The position numbers were made by a program, and so were the translations under genes. The notes beneath the pieces are model-generated. The model had not been told where the DNA came from, did not search any database, and saw only the letters and a program-made list of their open reading frames with translations. A stretch of DNA of 64,000 nt from Bartonella sp. MM73XJBT.G. Lineage in GTDB: Bacteria; Pseudomonadota; Alphaproteobacteria; Rhizobiales; Rhizobiaceae. The stretch spans positions 204,001-268,000 of the forward strand of contig NZ_JAQISW010000002.1 in the NCBI RefSeq assembly GCF_028618435.1, given 5' to 3'. Positions 19,373-29,511 of this stretch are shown piece by piece (positions within the stretch are counted from its first letter, which is position 1; each line of letters opens with the position of its first letter).

Positions 19373-19860
19373 TTCTTGCTCCTTGGTTTAATTGAATCAA
19401 TTTGTATACGGTGAGATGAACCATAGAACGAAATACACACATCACTTCCATGACCATAACAAGCATGAACAGTAGGATAAGTCGTAAATATTCTCCATGC
19501 CTCGTTCCAGGGACCGCTGCCAGAAGGGATCTTATCAAAAGTAGCGGGATTTTTGCCAAACACAATACCAACAAAGTCATCTGCGTGGTTTTCCAAGCCA
19601 ACAGAGGTTTGCTTGCCATCACTTAAATAATCAAGCGTATTCGCCATCGATTGAGCATTATAAGCAGGACCAAAAAGATTGATACTCGTGTTACCTGCTA
19701 TGCCGTGAATACCACGTTTTTCAAAATCAAGCATCCCCTTTTTGCCTGCTGTCATGCTACCACGGCTGTGCGCATCAATATTTAACCCGTCATTGTCATA
19801 GGGAAACAAGATGTGCACTACAAGGTCAAGTTCACTGTCTGTGTAGACAAAGGAGCATAA
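19369..19860 (-). pseudogene. C-terminal fragment of a filamentous haemagglutinin/CdiA-type protein
   Basis: The open frame runs from a stop at about 19861 to TGA at 19369. It encodes DAHSRGSMTAG, RGIHGIAGNTSINLFGPAYN, NTLDYLSDGK and GLENHADDFVGIVFG. These are characteristic of the extreme C-terminal domain of large two-partner-secreted haemagglutinins (HSRG-[ST]MT...FGPAYNA family). The HSRG motif resembles a serine-hydrolase elbow, and a C-x-G-H-G-x-x-V-C pair follows. No N-terminal secretion domain or haemagglutinin repeats are present in the window, so only the tip survives; an internal GTG at 19818 could still start a 149-residue product. It directly abuts the lipoprotein array. Confidence 0.7.
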
Positions 19861-20228
19861 TCACAGATGATTTGATTTATATTTTGGCTATGATTCCACT
19901 CAAGAATATCTGCACAAATCTGTTTGCTTTCACCCACTTCAACAAGAGAATCTGTATAAATCTCTTCTGCCATTTTGAGAGTAATATAAGTGTTATATAG
20001 TTGAAATAATAAGGAAAAAATTATCACAATGAACCGTGAAAAAACAAGTGTCAAAAGCGAAGATTTGAAGGTAATTGTTGGCTTTTTTTCTTTTGTATCA
20101 AGGCTGTACATTATAGTAACGAAACATTGTTTACTTATAAAATAAACATTGTGATTGCAGTTTCTATCATGATTGGCTGTTTCGTCAATCATTTTTAATT
20201 TTTCAGAAACTAGATTAAGGAGAGCCAA
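19818..20228 (-). CDS. Hypothetical single-span membrane protein, doubtful
   Basis: This 136-codon frame starts at a TTG. It has one hydrophobic segment (LLTLVFSRFIVIIFSLLFQLY, about residues 58-78) and a short mature tail. Its reading continues upstream in frame (RVDLQD) and in another frame (INYAVCGRISDDLKEVRG, 20240-20300), so it may be the 3' part of a broken longer gene. It overlaps the end of the haemagglutinin fragment in a different frame. I do not recognise it; it could be a remnant of the same secretion locus. Confidence 0.35.
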   Translation of the reverse strand: MALLNLVSEKLKMIDETANHDRNCNHNVYFISKQCFVTIMYSLDTKEKKPTITFKSSLLTLVFSRFIVIIFSLLFQLYNTYITLKMAEEIYTDSLVEVGESKQICADILEWNHSQNINQIICDYAPLSTQTVNLTL

Positions 20229-20430
20229 ATCTTGTAAATCAACGCGTACCTCTGCTGCCTCTCACTTCTTTCAAATCATCAGATATTCTTCCGCATACGG
20301 CATAGTTAATATATTTCTCTCTTTGAAATAGCACTTGGAATGCCCTATGAACTGATATTGTACGAAACGAAGTGAACGATAACTGCAATTTAAATGTACT
20401 GTTTATGATTAAAGAGAAAATATTTTTAAT

Positions 20431-20928
20431 TTAACATTCTTTTTCAAAAAGATGTGGGCTTTCAATAATAAGCTTTTCTCGCGCTTTTTGTAACTGTTTA
20501 ATGATTTCATCAATTTTTGATGGAGAATAAAGATATTCTTCGTTATTCAACAAATGCAACCTCTCCTTCCCTTCATATAAACATTGTATCTGAGATTGTA
20601 GTATTCTAATTTCTTGAAAGAAAAGACGTCCAGTTTCCTTAAAACCATTGTTAAGTGAAAAAAGTTGATCGGAAATGGAAAGCAAAATTTGTTTTAAAAA
20701 GCGCTCATTTTCTTGGCGTTTACGATATTCTAAAATAAGAGCATGGCTTATTTCATCTAATTGTTTTTTTGTAGAATCAATTTGACGCAATAAATTTGGT
20801 TTTTCCCCCATATCACCTTTTCTCACCTTCACAAGCATAGCATGAATTTCTAACAACTTAATTGCGGAATGAGATAAATAATCAACAATTGCAGGGGTAT
20901 TGACATAGCTTTTCCGCGCAATCATCAT
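20431..20928 (-). CDS. Hypothetical helical cytoplasmic protein
   Basis: I start at the first of two ATGs (MMIARKSYVN), which follows GGTGG, giving 165 aa rather than the longer open frame. The protein is almost entirely charged helix with heptad-like spacing (IDSTKKQLDEISHALILEYR, IIKQLQKAREKLIIE), suggesting a coiled coil. No signal, membrane segment or known motif is seen. It lies 131 nt downstream of the hydrolase gene on the same strand and may be co-transcribed with it. Function unknown. Confidence 0.65.
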   Translation of the reverse strand: MMIARKSYVNTPAIVDYLSHSAIKLLEIHAMLVKVRKGDMGEKPNLLRQIDSTKKQLDEISHALILEYRKRQENERFLKQILLSISDQLFSLNNGFKETGRLFFQEIRILQSQIQCLYEGKERLHLLNNEEYLYSPSKIDEIIKQLQKAREKLIIESPHLFEKEC

Positions 20929-21059
20929 AAATCCACCAAATAATAGCTTTTTACACCTCATCTCGCTATTTCGTTTTATTTTACAAAGCCATTCTAAAGA
21001 AAGTGCTAAAAAATATTCCTCCAATACATTATTTGATAGTTACCGCTCCTCTTTTTTTG

Positions 21060-22247
21060 CTATCGACCTGGAATCCGTGGAGAGAGAAAACGTAAAGGCG
21101 TATAAAGAATAAGATGTGTCGTTTTCTCTAATACACTGCTACTATCAGCAAGAAGCGCCTGACTAGGTGATAACTCTGTACCCTGCATAATTGTTGAAGC
21201 CAAAGACCCCTCTCGAGAAAGAGCCATCAACGTCGGTGAAGAAGCAAAAACATCATGCGTTCCACCATCAACATGAGAGAAATCAAGAACAGCTATGCCA
21301 TTTTTACGTAACATTTCAATGTCAGAACCATCTCCCACCCGATGATGTCCACCGGTAAGACGTCCTGAAACAGCGAGTGCTTTATCCGCACGAGATACTA
21401 AAATGGCGGTTGGTTGAGGTAGTTTTTTAATATCATTAAGTTGGCGTTCAAATACATCAATATCAATGTCTGGCGCTGCCATTAAAAGACTTGTAATATG
21501 ACGAATAGGTTCATATTTTCCCTGTAATGCTAGGGTCCTAAATGCCTCCATGATAACGAAGTTACCCATAGAATGGGCAATAACAGAAATTTGATCCGCC
21601 TTGGTTTTACTGATAAGTGTTAAAAGCTCTATGAGTCCATCCCGAGCAAAATTGGCGCTATCACGATCATAAATATAAAGAGGGACAGATCCAGCAGAAG
21701 GCCACGAATAATGCACAGTAACAACATCTAAAGAATAATCATATGTAAACTGAGCAGTACGAAATGTGCCATCTGCAAAATTGTTATTATAACCATGGAT
21801 AAAAAGAAAAATTTCTCTTTTTCCTTTTGGTTTTTTTTCTAAAGCAGCATTTAATTGTTGTTTAAACTGTTCTTTATTATCATATTTTTGCAATGAGACT
21901 GCTGCAAAATACTTATCATGGGTAGGTTTATACGCATTTATTTCAACAAGTCCCTTTACATGTTGCTGAGGAATTCCGACATCAACGCGATTATAATGTA
22001 CTTTATTCGATCGCTCTGAGCCATAAGGCTGAGCGTAATTATTTTGCATCATACGACTTGTTGCAACATACACCGGAACAATAGCTTTCGGAAGAATTGG
22101 TTTGCTTTCAACTTCCTTTTGCACTGCAATCATAGATGGGGTTGCATGTACCCCATGCCACAGGACGGCACGGGAATCACTACATGCTGATAATAAAGCA
22201 ATACAAATAAGAAGTGTAAAATATCTTAGAATCACTCTACTTCTCAC
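21060..22247 (-). CDS. DUF900-type alpha/beta-hydrolase lipoprotein
   Basis: This protein has about 395 residues from a GTG at 22245-22247 (GGTGGGG 10 nt upstream). The open frame extends further but lacks a ribosome site. A lipobox (LLSAC, about residue 20) follows a hydrophobic helix. The alpha/beta-hydrolase fold has the oxyanion region FLFIHGYNNNFADG, the nucleophile elbow IAHSMGNF, a following APDIDIDVF block, and a likely catalytic His in SHVDGGTHDVFA. These match the DUF900/'HGYN' hydrolase family, widespread in Rhizobiales and thought to be an envelope esterase. Substrate unknown. Confidence 0.85.
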   Translation of the reverse strand: MRSRVILRYFTLLICIALLSACSDSRAVLWHGVHATPSMIAVQKEVESKPILPKAIVPVYVATSRMMQNNYAQPYGSERSNKVHYNRVDVGIPQQHVKGLVEINAYKPTHDKYFAAVSLQKYDNKEQFKQQLNAALEKKPKGKREIFLFIHGYNNNFADGTFRTAQFTYDYSLDVVTVHYSWPSAGSVPLYIYDRDSANFARDGLIELLTLISKTKADQISVIAHSMGNFVIMEAFRTLALQGKYEPIRHITSLLMAAPDIDIDVFERQLNDIKKLPQPTAILVSRADKALAVSGRLTGGHHRVGDGSDIEMLRKNGIAVLDFSHVDGGTHDVFASSPTLMALSREGSLASTIMQGTELSPSQALLADSSSVLEKTTHLILYTPLRFLSPRIPGR

Positions 22248-22445
22248 AGTAACTCTACCCCACCTATAAAAAATATAACGCTTTAAATGTACAAATAAAG
22301 TAATAAAAGATGAACAAACTATGAAGAAAACACCAAAAATAACACACAAAGAAATATTTCTCTATAATGGGAAAAAGTTTTCTATAATTTGCATAGACCA
22401 CCTCTCTATATAACTTCTTCTCGTTACAGAGAAATTAATCGCCGA

Positions 22446-22530
22446 TGGTGCGGTCGAGAAGACTCGAACTTCCACGGGTTGCCCCACAGCGACCTCAACG
22501 CTGCGCGTCTACCAATTCCGCCACGACCGC
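22446..22530 (-). tRNA. tRNA-Leu (GAG)
   Basis: 85 nt including an encoded CCA. The acceptor GCGGTCG pairs with CGACCGC. The long variable arm (class II) and the T-loop GTTCGAGTC are present. The anticodon stem CAGCG/CGCTG holds the loop TTGAGGT, giving anticodon GAG. No integrase is found beside it. Confidence 0.95.
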
Positions 22531-22666
22531 ACGTGGTTAAGCAAAAAGTTCTGGCTTTCAGCCTTTAACAAATCACAAAGAAAGGTACAAGACAATTTTC
22601 TCTTTCCCATAATTTATTTTATTCAAACGATTTATAACTTAATAAAGATTACACGAAATATGGGCG

Positions 22667-23290
22667 TTACGATGATTTTTGAACCATCATCATAAAATGA
22701 GCTTGTGCAGTTTGATCTTTTTCATAATAACCATGAAATTTTTTTGTAATTGTTGTGGATCCCTGCTTTTGGATTCCTCTCATAGCCATACACATGTGCT
22801 CAGCTTCGATCAATACGGCTACACCACGAGGTTTCAGGTGCATTTCTAAAGCATGAGCCACTTGTGCTGTCATCGTTTCTTGTGTTTGTAAACGATGAGA
22901 AAAAATATCTACAATACGCGCAATCTTTGAAAGACCAACAATTTTTGCATCAGGAAGATAGGCTATGTGCGCTTTTCCAATAATCGGAATCATATGATGT
23001 TCACAATGCGAATAAAAAGGAATATTTTTTACGATTATCGATTCATTGTATCCTGAAACCTCTTCAAAAACCGTTCCTAAGGTTTCTTCAACTGATTGGT
23101 GATAACCATTAAAAAGCTCGCGATATGCCTTGGCTATACGTTTTGGGGTCTCTAAAAGCCCTTCTCTCCTTGGATTTTCCCCTACCCATAAGAGTAATGT
23201 ACGAACCGCTTCTTCCACCTCTTCAATATTCGGACGCTTTTCTTCAGATAAAAAAGAATCTTTTGCGTCTTCTTTAACAACATTACGCAT
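22667..23290 (-). CDS. folE: GTP cyclohydrolase I
   Basis: FolE converts GTP to dihydroneopterin triphosphate, the first step of folate synthesis. It has 207 aa. The zinc/active-site motifs [20 protein letters not shown] and the later HMCMAMRG, together with GSTTIT near the C-terminus, are all present. The helix [14 protein letters not shown] matches the family. It is divergent from the NifU-like scaffold gene, a neighbour pair commonly seen in related alphaproteobacteria. Confidence 0.97.
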   Translation of the reverse strand: MRNVVKEDAKDSFLSEEKRPNIEEVEEAVRTLLLWVGENPRREGLLETPKRIAKAYRELFNGYHQSVEETLGTVFEEVSGYNESIIVKNIPFYSHCEHHMIPIIGKAHIAYLPDAKIVGLSKIARIVDIFSHRLQTQETMTAQVAHALEMHLKPRGVAVLIEAEHMCMAMRGIQKQGSTTITKKFHGYYEKDQTAQAHFMMMVQKSS

Positions 23291-23416
23291 TCAAAAACTC
23301 CAACCTTACTCTATACAAAAACATTTGCAACAGACCTATTTCATTTTGTATAATCTCTATATAAGCGAATTAAAAGTTTAAACAATCACGTCTCTCAAAA
23401 TTTCAGGCAATAGCGC

Positions 23417-23854
23417 ATGAGTGGCAATATCTATAGTGATAAAATACTTGAATATGCTGCACATATAAGCAGAATTGGGCGTCTTAATAATCCTGATGCA
23501 ACATCAAAAAGATATGCACATCCTTGCGGCTCAACAATCACTGTAGATTTAAAAGTGAAAGATCATATCGTGATAGATTTTGCTCATGAAATACATGCAT
23601 GTGTTATAGGGCAAGCCTCAGCGTCACTTTTAGCATCTCATATCATCGGACAAACAACACAAGATCTTAAAATATTACGTAAAGTTATCTATCAAATGCT
23701 AAAGCAGAATGGACCTTCTCCTCAAGCTCCCTTTGAGGATTTTTCTTGCTTAGAGCCCATTAAAAACTATAAAATACGTCATGCTGCAACACTACTACCC
23801 TTTGATGCAACGATAGACTGCATTCAACAAATTGAAGAAGAAAGAAGAACATAA
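23417..23854 (+). CDS. NifU/IscU-like iron-sulfur scaffold protein
   Basis: This 145-residue protein is of the NifU N-terminal/IscU superfamily. It has SDKILEYAAHISRIGRL at the start, the first ligand region AHPCGSTI (Cys near 37), and the second cysteine in IHACVIGQASASLLASHI (near 62). The third conserved cysteine may be the one in EDFSCLEPI (near 109). It is presumed to carry nascent Fe-S clusters or to be a divergent relative. It sits directly upstream of yidD: the TAA at 23852 is followed immediately by the yidD ATG, so the two are coupled. Confidence 0.85.
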   Translation: MSGNIYSDKILEYAAHISRIGRLNNPDATSKRYAHPCGSTITVDLKVKDHIVIDFAHEIHACVIGQASASLLASHIIGQTTQDLKILRKVIYQMLKQNGPSPQAPFEDFSCLEPIKNYKIRHAATLLPFDATIDCIQQIEEERRT

Positions 23855-24205
23855 ATGCTCAAATCACAGTTTCGACAAAAAAAAATAACTCGAAATTACA
23901 CAGGGACTTGGCAAAAAACACCTGGACGATTACTGGGCATTTTTTTAATACGTTTCTATCAAATAACACTTTCGAGTCTTATAGGCAACCAGTGTCGCCA
24001 TGCCCCAACTTGTTCAGAATATATATATGAAGCAATCGCACGCCATGGGCTTTGGGCTGGTACATGGATGGGTCTCTTTCGTGTCATACGTTGTGGTCCC
24101 TTTGGAACAGATGGCTTTGATCCAGTACCTCCTTCGCTTGGAAATTCTTGCTGTTTTTATAAACCTTGGCATTACTGGAAAATTTCTGAAAAACACAACA
24201 AATAA
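23855..24205 (+). CDS. yidD: Membrane protein insertion efficiency factor
   Basis: YidD is a small amphipathic inner-membrane-associated protein that helps YidC insert membrane proteins. It has 116 aa. The family core is present: LIRFYQITLSSLIGNQCRHAPTCSEYIYEAI, then GLWAGTWMGLFRVIRCGPFGTDGFDPVPP (both quoted here only as landmarks, residues about 31-60 and 65-95), with the three conserved cysteines. The start codon abuts the stop of the Fe-S scaffold gene. A 30-residue N-terminal extension precedes the core. Confidence 0.93.
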   Translation: MLKSQFRQKKITRNYTGTWQKTPGRLLGIFLIRFYQITLSSLIGNQCRHAPTCSEYIYEAIARHGLWAGTWMGLFRVIRCGPFGTDGFDPVPPSLGNSCCFYKPWHYWKISEKHNK

Positions 24206-24317
24206 TCCTTTTCTTTTTTCGTATGTATTGATAAAAAAATTAATCTATAAGCTTTTTGTTCAGTTTTCACGAAACCATCCGCAATCGTTGGCGGAATTGG
24301 ATTAAAAGGGTGTTTTT

Positions 24318-26294
24318 ATGTCTTGCTCTATTTCTCTTTCTTTTCCCGATGGTTCAAAACGTAATTACCCTGCCGAAATGACGGGCTTGGAATTAGCAGA
24401 ATCCATTTCTAAATCACTCGCAAAAAAAGCAGTCGCCTATAGTCTTGATGGCATCATGCGAGATCTATCAGATCCATTAGGACAATCTGGTCAAATAGAG
24501 ATTATTACCCGAGAAGATTCACGGGCTCTTGAGCTCATAAGGCATGATTGCGCCCATGTCCTTGCTGAAGCAGTGCAAGAACTCTTTCCTGAAACGCAAG
24601 TGACAATAGGTCCTGTGATTGAGAATGGTTTCTATTATGATTTTGCGCGCCAACAACCTTTTACGTTAGATGACCTCAGCGACATTGAAAAGAAAATGCG
24701 TGAAATTATTCAACGCAATGAACCTTTTAGAAAAGAAATTTGGTCTCGTGAAAAAGCAAGACAAGTTTTTTTTGAGAAAAAGGAATTTTATAAAGTTGAA
24801 GTTATTGACAGCATCCCTGACAATCAAGATTTAAAAATCTATTATCAAGGAAAGTGGTTTGATCTTTGTCGCGGACCGCACATGCAGTCTACAGGGCAAA
24901 TTGGAAATGCTTTCAAATTAATGAAAGTCGCAGGCGCTTACTGGCGTGGCGATGCCAATAATCCAATGCTTACGAGAATTTATGGAACAGCATTTGCAAA
25001 TGAAAATGACTTAAAAGCCTATCTTCATATGCTAGAAGAAGCTGAAAAACGTGATCATCGCCGCTTGGGACGTGAAATGAACTTATTTCATTTCCAAGAA
25101 GAAGGGCCTGGAATGATTTTTTGGCACCAAAAGGGCTGGAAAATGTTCCAAAATTTGATCAATTATATGCGTAGACGCCTTGATGATCACCAATATGCCG
25201 AAGTAAATGCACCACAAGTTCTCGATAGATCACTTTGGGAAGTATCGGGGCATTGGGGCTGGTATAAGGAAAACATGTTCAAAGCAATTCCAGCAGCAGA
25301 AGATTCAGACCATGGGAATGTTTATGCCCTTAAACCAATGAATTGTCCTGGTCATGTGCAAATTTTTAAACATGGTTTAAAATCTTATCGTGATTTACCT
25401 ATTAGACTTGCTGAATTTGGTCTTGTTCATCGTTATGAGCCTTCCGGATCTTTGCATGGTCTTATGCGTGTGCGTGGTTTTACACAAGATGATGCACATA
25501 TTTTTTGTACTGATGAACAATTAGCTGATGAATGTCTCAATATTAATGATCTTATTTTATCAACTTATGCTGATTTTGGTTTTAAAGAAATCAGTCTTAA
25601 GCTTTCAACACGTCCAGAAAAACGAGTTGGATCTGATGCATTATGGGACCATGCAGAAACTATCATGCAATCTGTCCTTAAAACAATTGAAACAAAATTT
25701 GCGGGACAAATCAAAACAAGTATCCTTCCAGGTGAGGGAGCCTTTTATGGTCCCAAATTTGAATATACATTAAAGGATGCTATCGGTCGTGAATGGCAAT
25801 GTGGAACAACACAAATAGACTTTAATCTTCCTGAACGTTTTGGTGCATTCTATATTGATAAAGATTCAGAAAAACGCCAACCTGTTATGATCCATCGCGC
25901 CATTTTTGGATCAATGGAGCGTTTTCTTGGTATATTAATCGAAAATTTTGCTGGACATATGCCACTTTGGCTTGCTCCTGAACAAATTGTTGTCGCAACA
26001 ATTACATCCGAAGCAAATGAATATGCCCAAAAAATAACTGCAAGACTTAAAGCTGCTGGGCTTTCGGCAACAACAGATCTTCGCAAGGAAAAAATTAACT
26101 ATAAAATACGAGAACATTCTTTACAAAAAGTTCCCGTCATTTTGGTCTGTGGCAAACGTGAATCTGAGACAAACAGCGTAAATATGCGTCGCTTAGGAAG
26201 TCCGAATCAAACTTTTTTATCTGTAGAAGATGCAATTAAGCAACTCTTAAATGAGGCCACGCCTCCAGATTTACAACGTGTAATAAATGCATAA
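24318..26294 (+). CDS. thrS: Threonyl-tRNA synthetase
   Basis: ThrS charges tRNA-Thr. It has the full 658 aa: the TGS domain (residues 1-65), the editing domain with [11 protein letters not shown], then the class II core with motif 2 ([22 protein letters not shown] spans it, about 375-396), the zinc ligands (Cys in MNCPGH, His in DDAHIF, His in [10 protein letters not shown]), and the anticodon-binding domain. The ATG lies behind AAAAGGG. It stands alone with no visible T-box or operator upstream, as expected in a proteobacterium. Confidence 0.98.
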   Translation: MSCSISLSFPDGSKRNYPAEMTGLELAESISKSLAKKAVAYSLDGIMRDLSDPLGQSGQIEIITREDSRALELIRHDCAHVLAEAVQELFPETQVTIGPVIENGFYYDFARQQPFTLDDLSDIEKKMREIIQRNEPFRKEIWSREKARQVFFEKKEFYKVEVIDSIPDNQDLKIYYQGKWFDLCRGPHMQSTGQIGNAFKLMKVAGAYWRGDANNPMLTRIYGTAFANENDLKAYLHMLEEAEKRDHRRLGREMNLFHFQEEGPGMIFWHQKGWKMFQNLINYMRRRLDDHQYAEVNAPQVLDRSLWEVSGHWGWYKENMFKAIPAAEDSDHGNVYALKPMNCPGHVQIFKHGLKSYRDLPIRLAEFGLVHRYEPSGSLHGLMRVRGFTQDDAHIFCTDEQLADECLNINDLILSTYADFGFKEISLKLSTRPEKRVGSDALWDHAETIMQSVLKTIETKFAGQIKTSILPGEGAFYGPKFEYTLKDAIGREWQCGTTQIDFNLPERFGAFYIDKDSEKRQPVMIHRAIFGSMERFLGILIENFAGHMPLWLAPEQIVVATITSEANEYAQKITARLKAAGLSATTDLRKEKINYKIREHSLQKVPVILVCGKRESETNSVNMRRLGSPNQTFLSVEDAIKQLLNEATPPDLQRVINA

Positions 26295-26698
26295 AATCAC
26301 AGAAGATGGTAAGATATTAATTTTTTTACTATAAACCGTCAATTTTTGTACAAGGTCAAATGATTTGATAATGTCGTGTTTTTTATTTCATACATGATTA
26401 CCGATTATCAGTAAAGCAAGTGGTAATATTTTACGAGGTCGGTTGAGGAAAGAATTTAATGTAAGCTCTATAAGCTGTTTAAATGCAATAATTGTAACTA
26501 ATTGAATATTAATGACTTATTGATACATTAATCTTTTATATAGTAGAACGATGACGCTACTATTTTAAATAGATCATTGTTTACATCAACATCAAGAAAA
26601 AAAACTAAAAACAAAATTATTATAAATTACGTAAATTAGTTGAATGATGATGTTTCTTATTCATTGAGATATAACTTCATCAAAAAAGGTAATAATTT
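26295..26698. other. Intergenic DNA after thrS
   Basis: About 400 nt, AT-rich, with no gene or clear terminator that I can support. It leads into the integrase relic. Confidence 0.5.
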
Positions 26699-27062
26699 GA
26701 TTTATAATGATGATATACAGTTATTTACATTAAACAAGATTCTTAAATATCAAAGGATTCTCTCACTTTAAATCTGTTTATGTAGCAGCAATCGAAATCA
26801 TTCGTTTGCACGTGATAAGCGAGATAAGCCCGTGTGAATACAACCTATTTAGAAAGAACTAAAAAATGTCTAAACCATTTCAAATGCCAGAGTTTTGTTG
26901 CAATATTGAGTGCTAGCAAAATGTATGAAGCTACCCAACTTGTTTCTTCACAAACGTAAAAATAGTGCTGCTCAATGAATTTAACGTTTTCATTGATGGG
27001 GGCTGTTGCGAAATGAGCTCGAAAACCTTAAGAAAGATCTCTTTTAAACAAGGACGTGAATG
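26699..27062 (+). pseudogene. Ancient tyrosine integrase relic (upstream region and 5' coding part)
   Basis: This segment aligns along its length with 58537-58890, the upstream region and first 200 nt of the integrase gene beside tRNA-Pro. Landmarks shared in order are GATTTATAATGAT, TCTC[AC]TTTAAAT/TCTCATTTCAAAT, TTTGCAC, AAGCG, the start-codon region near 26866, GCAA[CT]ATTG[AG]G, CTTCT[TG]CA..A[AG]CGTAAA, and GTGCTCAATG[GA]ATTTA. Here the Trp codon TGG has become the stop TGA, and there are several indels. No downstream integrase domain is recognisable. It is therefore a much-decayed second copy of the same integrase family. Confidence 0.75.
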
Positions 27063-27401
27063 ATAACCAATAGTACTCTATAAAAACGCCTCGCAATCTA
27101 CACTGATAAGATATCGCTTATAACTTCCCTTGAAGTTTATAAAGCTAAATCAAAGGAGAATTGATAAAATTGGGTATCCATTCTTTCCTCTCTTCATATT
27201 TGACCAAATTAAAAATTATTCCTAAAAAAATAGTCAACTATGCACATGAGGTATATGAGTTGCTCATTTAATATAGTAATCCCGAACCACATTTATAAAG
27301 CGTCTAAATATCTACAAAATACCTTGCGGCGCTAAATGCTACATATTGATTTATAAAAAACTTTTTAAATAGGTATTTTGCTAAAATGAAAAATATTATT
27401 G
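27063..27401. other. Intergenic DNA after the integrase relic
   Basis: About 340 nt of AT-rich sequence. Any further integrase homology fades beyond about 27065-27110; nothing else is recognised. Confidence 0.45.
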
Positions 27402-27905
27402 TTATCGTGCTCTATCAAGAACACGCTTACACTCAATGAGTTCAAACAGGATTTCTTGCAATAATGCTTTATCAGTTTTATCTCTGTAAAGATTCACAGA
27501 ACCAACAGAGGTCTCTCCCTCATTTCTCATGAAACTCAAAAGCCCAAAAGAAGACTTTTTAGGCTTATTGCTCGTATTTTCAAAAGTTTGTACTGCATGT
27601 TTTTTTTCTATGACAACATTCATAGCATCAAGATCGCCATTACCAAATGCAGACACAAAAGCAACACCATTTTCTTTCAAAAGGCGCTGCACACCTTTTA
27701 TAGTATAACCCTGATCGTACAATAACTGCTTAATACCATTAAGCAAATCAACGTCGACAGGACGATAGTAACGCCTTCCTCCTCCACGTTTCATTGGTTT
27801 AATCTGCCTAAAACGTGTTTCCCAGAATCTTAAAACATGCTGGGGAAGCTCCAATAATTCGGCTACTTCGCTAATTGTGCGAAAAGCATCAGAGCTTTTA
27901 TCCAT
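27402..27905 (-). CDS. MerR-family transcriptional regulator
   Basis: This 167-residue protein has an N-terminal MerR winged helix-turn-helix ([24 protein letters not shown], residues 9-32, then [15 protein letters not shown]). A variable C-terminal region follows with no metal-binding cysteines. In Rhizobiales this regulator regularly follows ihfA at the end of the plsX-fabH-ihfA block, as here. The target genes are unknown. The start codon is ATG with weak spacing to AAGGGG. Confidence 0.9.
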   Translation of the reverse strand: MDKSSDAFRTISEVAELLELPQHVLRFWETRFRQIKPMKRGGGRRYYRPVDVDLLNGIKQLLYDQGYTIKGVQRLLKENGVAFVSAFGNGDLDAMNVVIEKKHAVQTFENTSNKPKKSSFGLLSFMRNEGETSVGSVNLYRDKTDKALLQEILFELIECKRVLDRAR

Positions 27906-28086
27906 TTTGCAACCCCTTATCTAAAACACGACAAATGGTTTGATAATGCTTCATTACATCTCAACTTCTCAACAAGATTAGTCAAAAATAGGACCTTGAC
28001 TACTTACTAAACAGCTTTTTTTAAAAAACATAAATCTTTATTTTATACATTTTTTAACAAATACCAAACATCACTATGGCATTTAT

Positions 28087-28410
28087 TTATGAGAGATTAT
28101 TTTTCTGTCTTGCACGATGCGAATCTAAAATTCTCTGTTTAAGGATATTTGCAGCCTTAAACGTCACAACACGTCGCGGCGGAATAGGTGCTTCAACACC
28201 TGTTTTGGGATTGCGTCCAATACGTTCATTCTTACTGCGAACCTGAAAAGTTGCAAAAGAAGATAATTTAACCGCTTCACCTCTTACAAGTGAGTTGCAA
28301 ATCTCATCCAAAACCAATTCGACCAAAGCTGCTGATTCAGTATGTGACAAGCCCACTTTTTTACAAACTACGCTCGCTAAATCTGCACGCGTTACTGTCT
28401 TACTTGTCAT
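28087..28410 (-). CDS. ihfA: Integration host factor subunit alpha
   Basis: IhfA pairs with IhfB to bend DNA in replication, recombination and transcription. I start at the ATG at 28408-28410 (AGGTGG upstream) because the alternative GTG lies inside that ribosome site; this gives 107 aa. Family features are [25 protein letters not shown], and the DNA-intercalating beta-arm [18 protein letters not shown] with the conserved Pro. It lies downstream of fabH in the conserved order. Confidence 0.96.
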   Translation of the reverse strand: MTSKTVTRADLASVVCKKVGLSHTESAALVELVLDEICNSLVRGEAVKLSSFATFQVRSKNERIGRNPKTGVEAPIPPRRVVTFKAANILKQRILDSHRARQKNNLS

Positions 28411-28487
28411 TATAACCACCTATTAAAATATTTAAAATTACAAAATGACTTATACGTTTTATTCAAATATGGTCAAGTAACCATAAT

Positions 28488-29462
28488 TTACCAACGAATA
28501 AGAACTGCTCCCCATGTAAATCCACCTCCCATGGCTTCTAACATGATAAGATCTCCTTTTTTAATTTTTCCATCGCAAAGAGCTGTCGTTAAAGCCAATG
28601 GAACTGATGCTGCAGACGTATTACCATGTTGATTAATGGTAATCACAACTTTATCTGGCGAAATTCTCAGTTTTTTAGCAGATGCTTCAATAATGCGCTT
28701 GTTAGCCTGATGAGGCACAAACCAATCGAGTTGTGAAGAATCCATACCTGCAGCTGCAAAACAATCATCAACCACATCCGTTATCATACCAACAGCATAC
28801 TTAAAAACTTCTCGTCCTTCCATACGCAAATAACCTGTTGTTTGTGTTGTTGAAGGTCCACCATCAACATACAACTTATCGATATAAGCACCATCAGAAC
28901 GCAACTTTGCAGATAATATACCACGCTCAAAAGCAATTCCCCCCTCAACTTCTTGTGCTTCCAAAACAGCAGCCCCCGCACCATCACCAAACAAAACACA
29001 TGTTGTACGGTCTTCCCAATCTAAAATTCGAGAAAATGTATCGGACCCAATCACTAAAATTCTTTTAGCAGCTCCACAGCGTAAATAAGAATCTCCCGTT
29101 GTTAAAGCAAAAATAAAACCAGAGCAAACAGCTTGAATATCAAAGGCAAACCCATGGTTCATTCCCAAAGCATTCTGAATTTCAACAGCAGAAGCAGGAA
29201 ACGTACGATTTGGCGTTGAGGTTGCTAAAATAATACAATCAATATCCTTTATTGTAAGACCAGCATTTATAAGAGCTGCTTGCGCAGCTTCAACGCCTAA
29301 AGAAACCGTTGTTTCATTTTCATTGGCAATATAACGTTGATGTATTCCTGTACGTTGAACGATCCATGAATCTGACGTTTCAACAAACTTTGCAATCTCA
29401 TCATTTGATAAACTTCTTTTCGGCAAAGCACTTCCTACACCACGTATAATTGATCGAATCAT
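28488..29462 (-). CDS. fabH: 3-oxoacyl-ACP synthase III
   Basis: FabH starts fatty acid synthesis by condensing acetyl-CoA with malonyl-ACP. It has 324 aa. The catalytic triad is visible: Cys in [13 protein letters not shown] (near 112), His in [11 protein letters not shown] (near 250) and Asn in [13 protein letters not shown] (near 280). It follows plsX with a 49-nt gap on the same strand, the widespread plsX-fabH pair linking phospholipid and fatty acid synthesis. Confidence 0.97.
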   Translation of the reverse strand: MIRSIIRGVGSALPKRSLSNDEIAKFVETSDSWIVQRTGIHQRYIANENETTVSLGVEAAQAALINAGLTIKDIDCIILATSTPNRTFPASAVEIQNALGMNHGFAFDIQAVCSGFIFALTTGDSYLRCGAAKRILVIGSDTFSRILDWEDRTTCVLFGDGAGAAVLEAQEVEGGIAFERGILSAKLRSDGAYIDKLYVDGGPSTTQTTGYLRMEGREVFKYAVGMITDVVDDCFAAAGMDSSQLDWFVPHQANKRIIEASAKKLRISPDKVVITINQHGNTSAASVPLALTTALCDGKIKKGDLIMLEAMGGGFTWGAVLIRW

Positions 29463-29511
29463 TCAGCTCTCACCTTTTCTTCAGACTTTTTATTTCCATT
29501 ATAAGAGCTCA

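Noticed and set aside
22446..22530. Integration next to tRNA-Leu
   Set aside because: No integrase, excisionase or duplicated tRNA end occurs beside it; the flanking genes are ordinary chromosomal genes.
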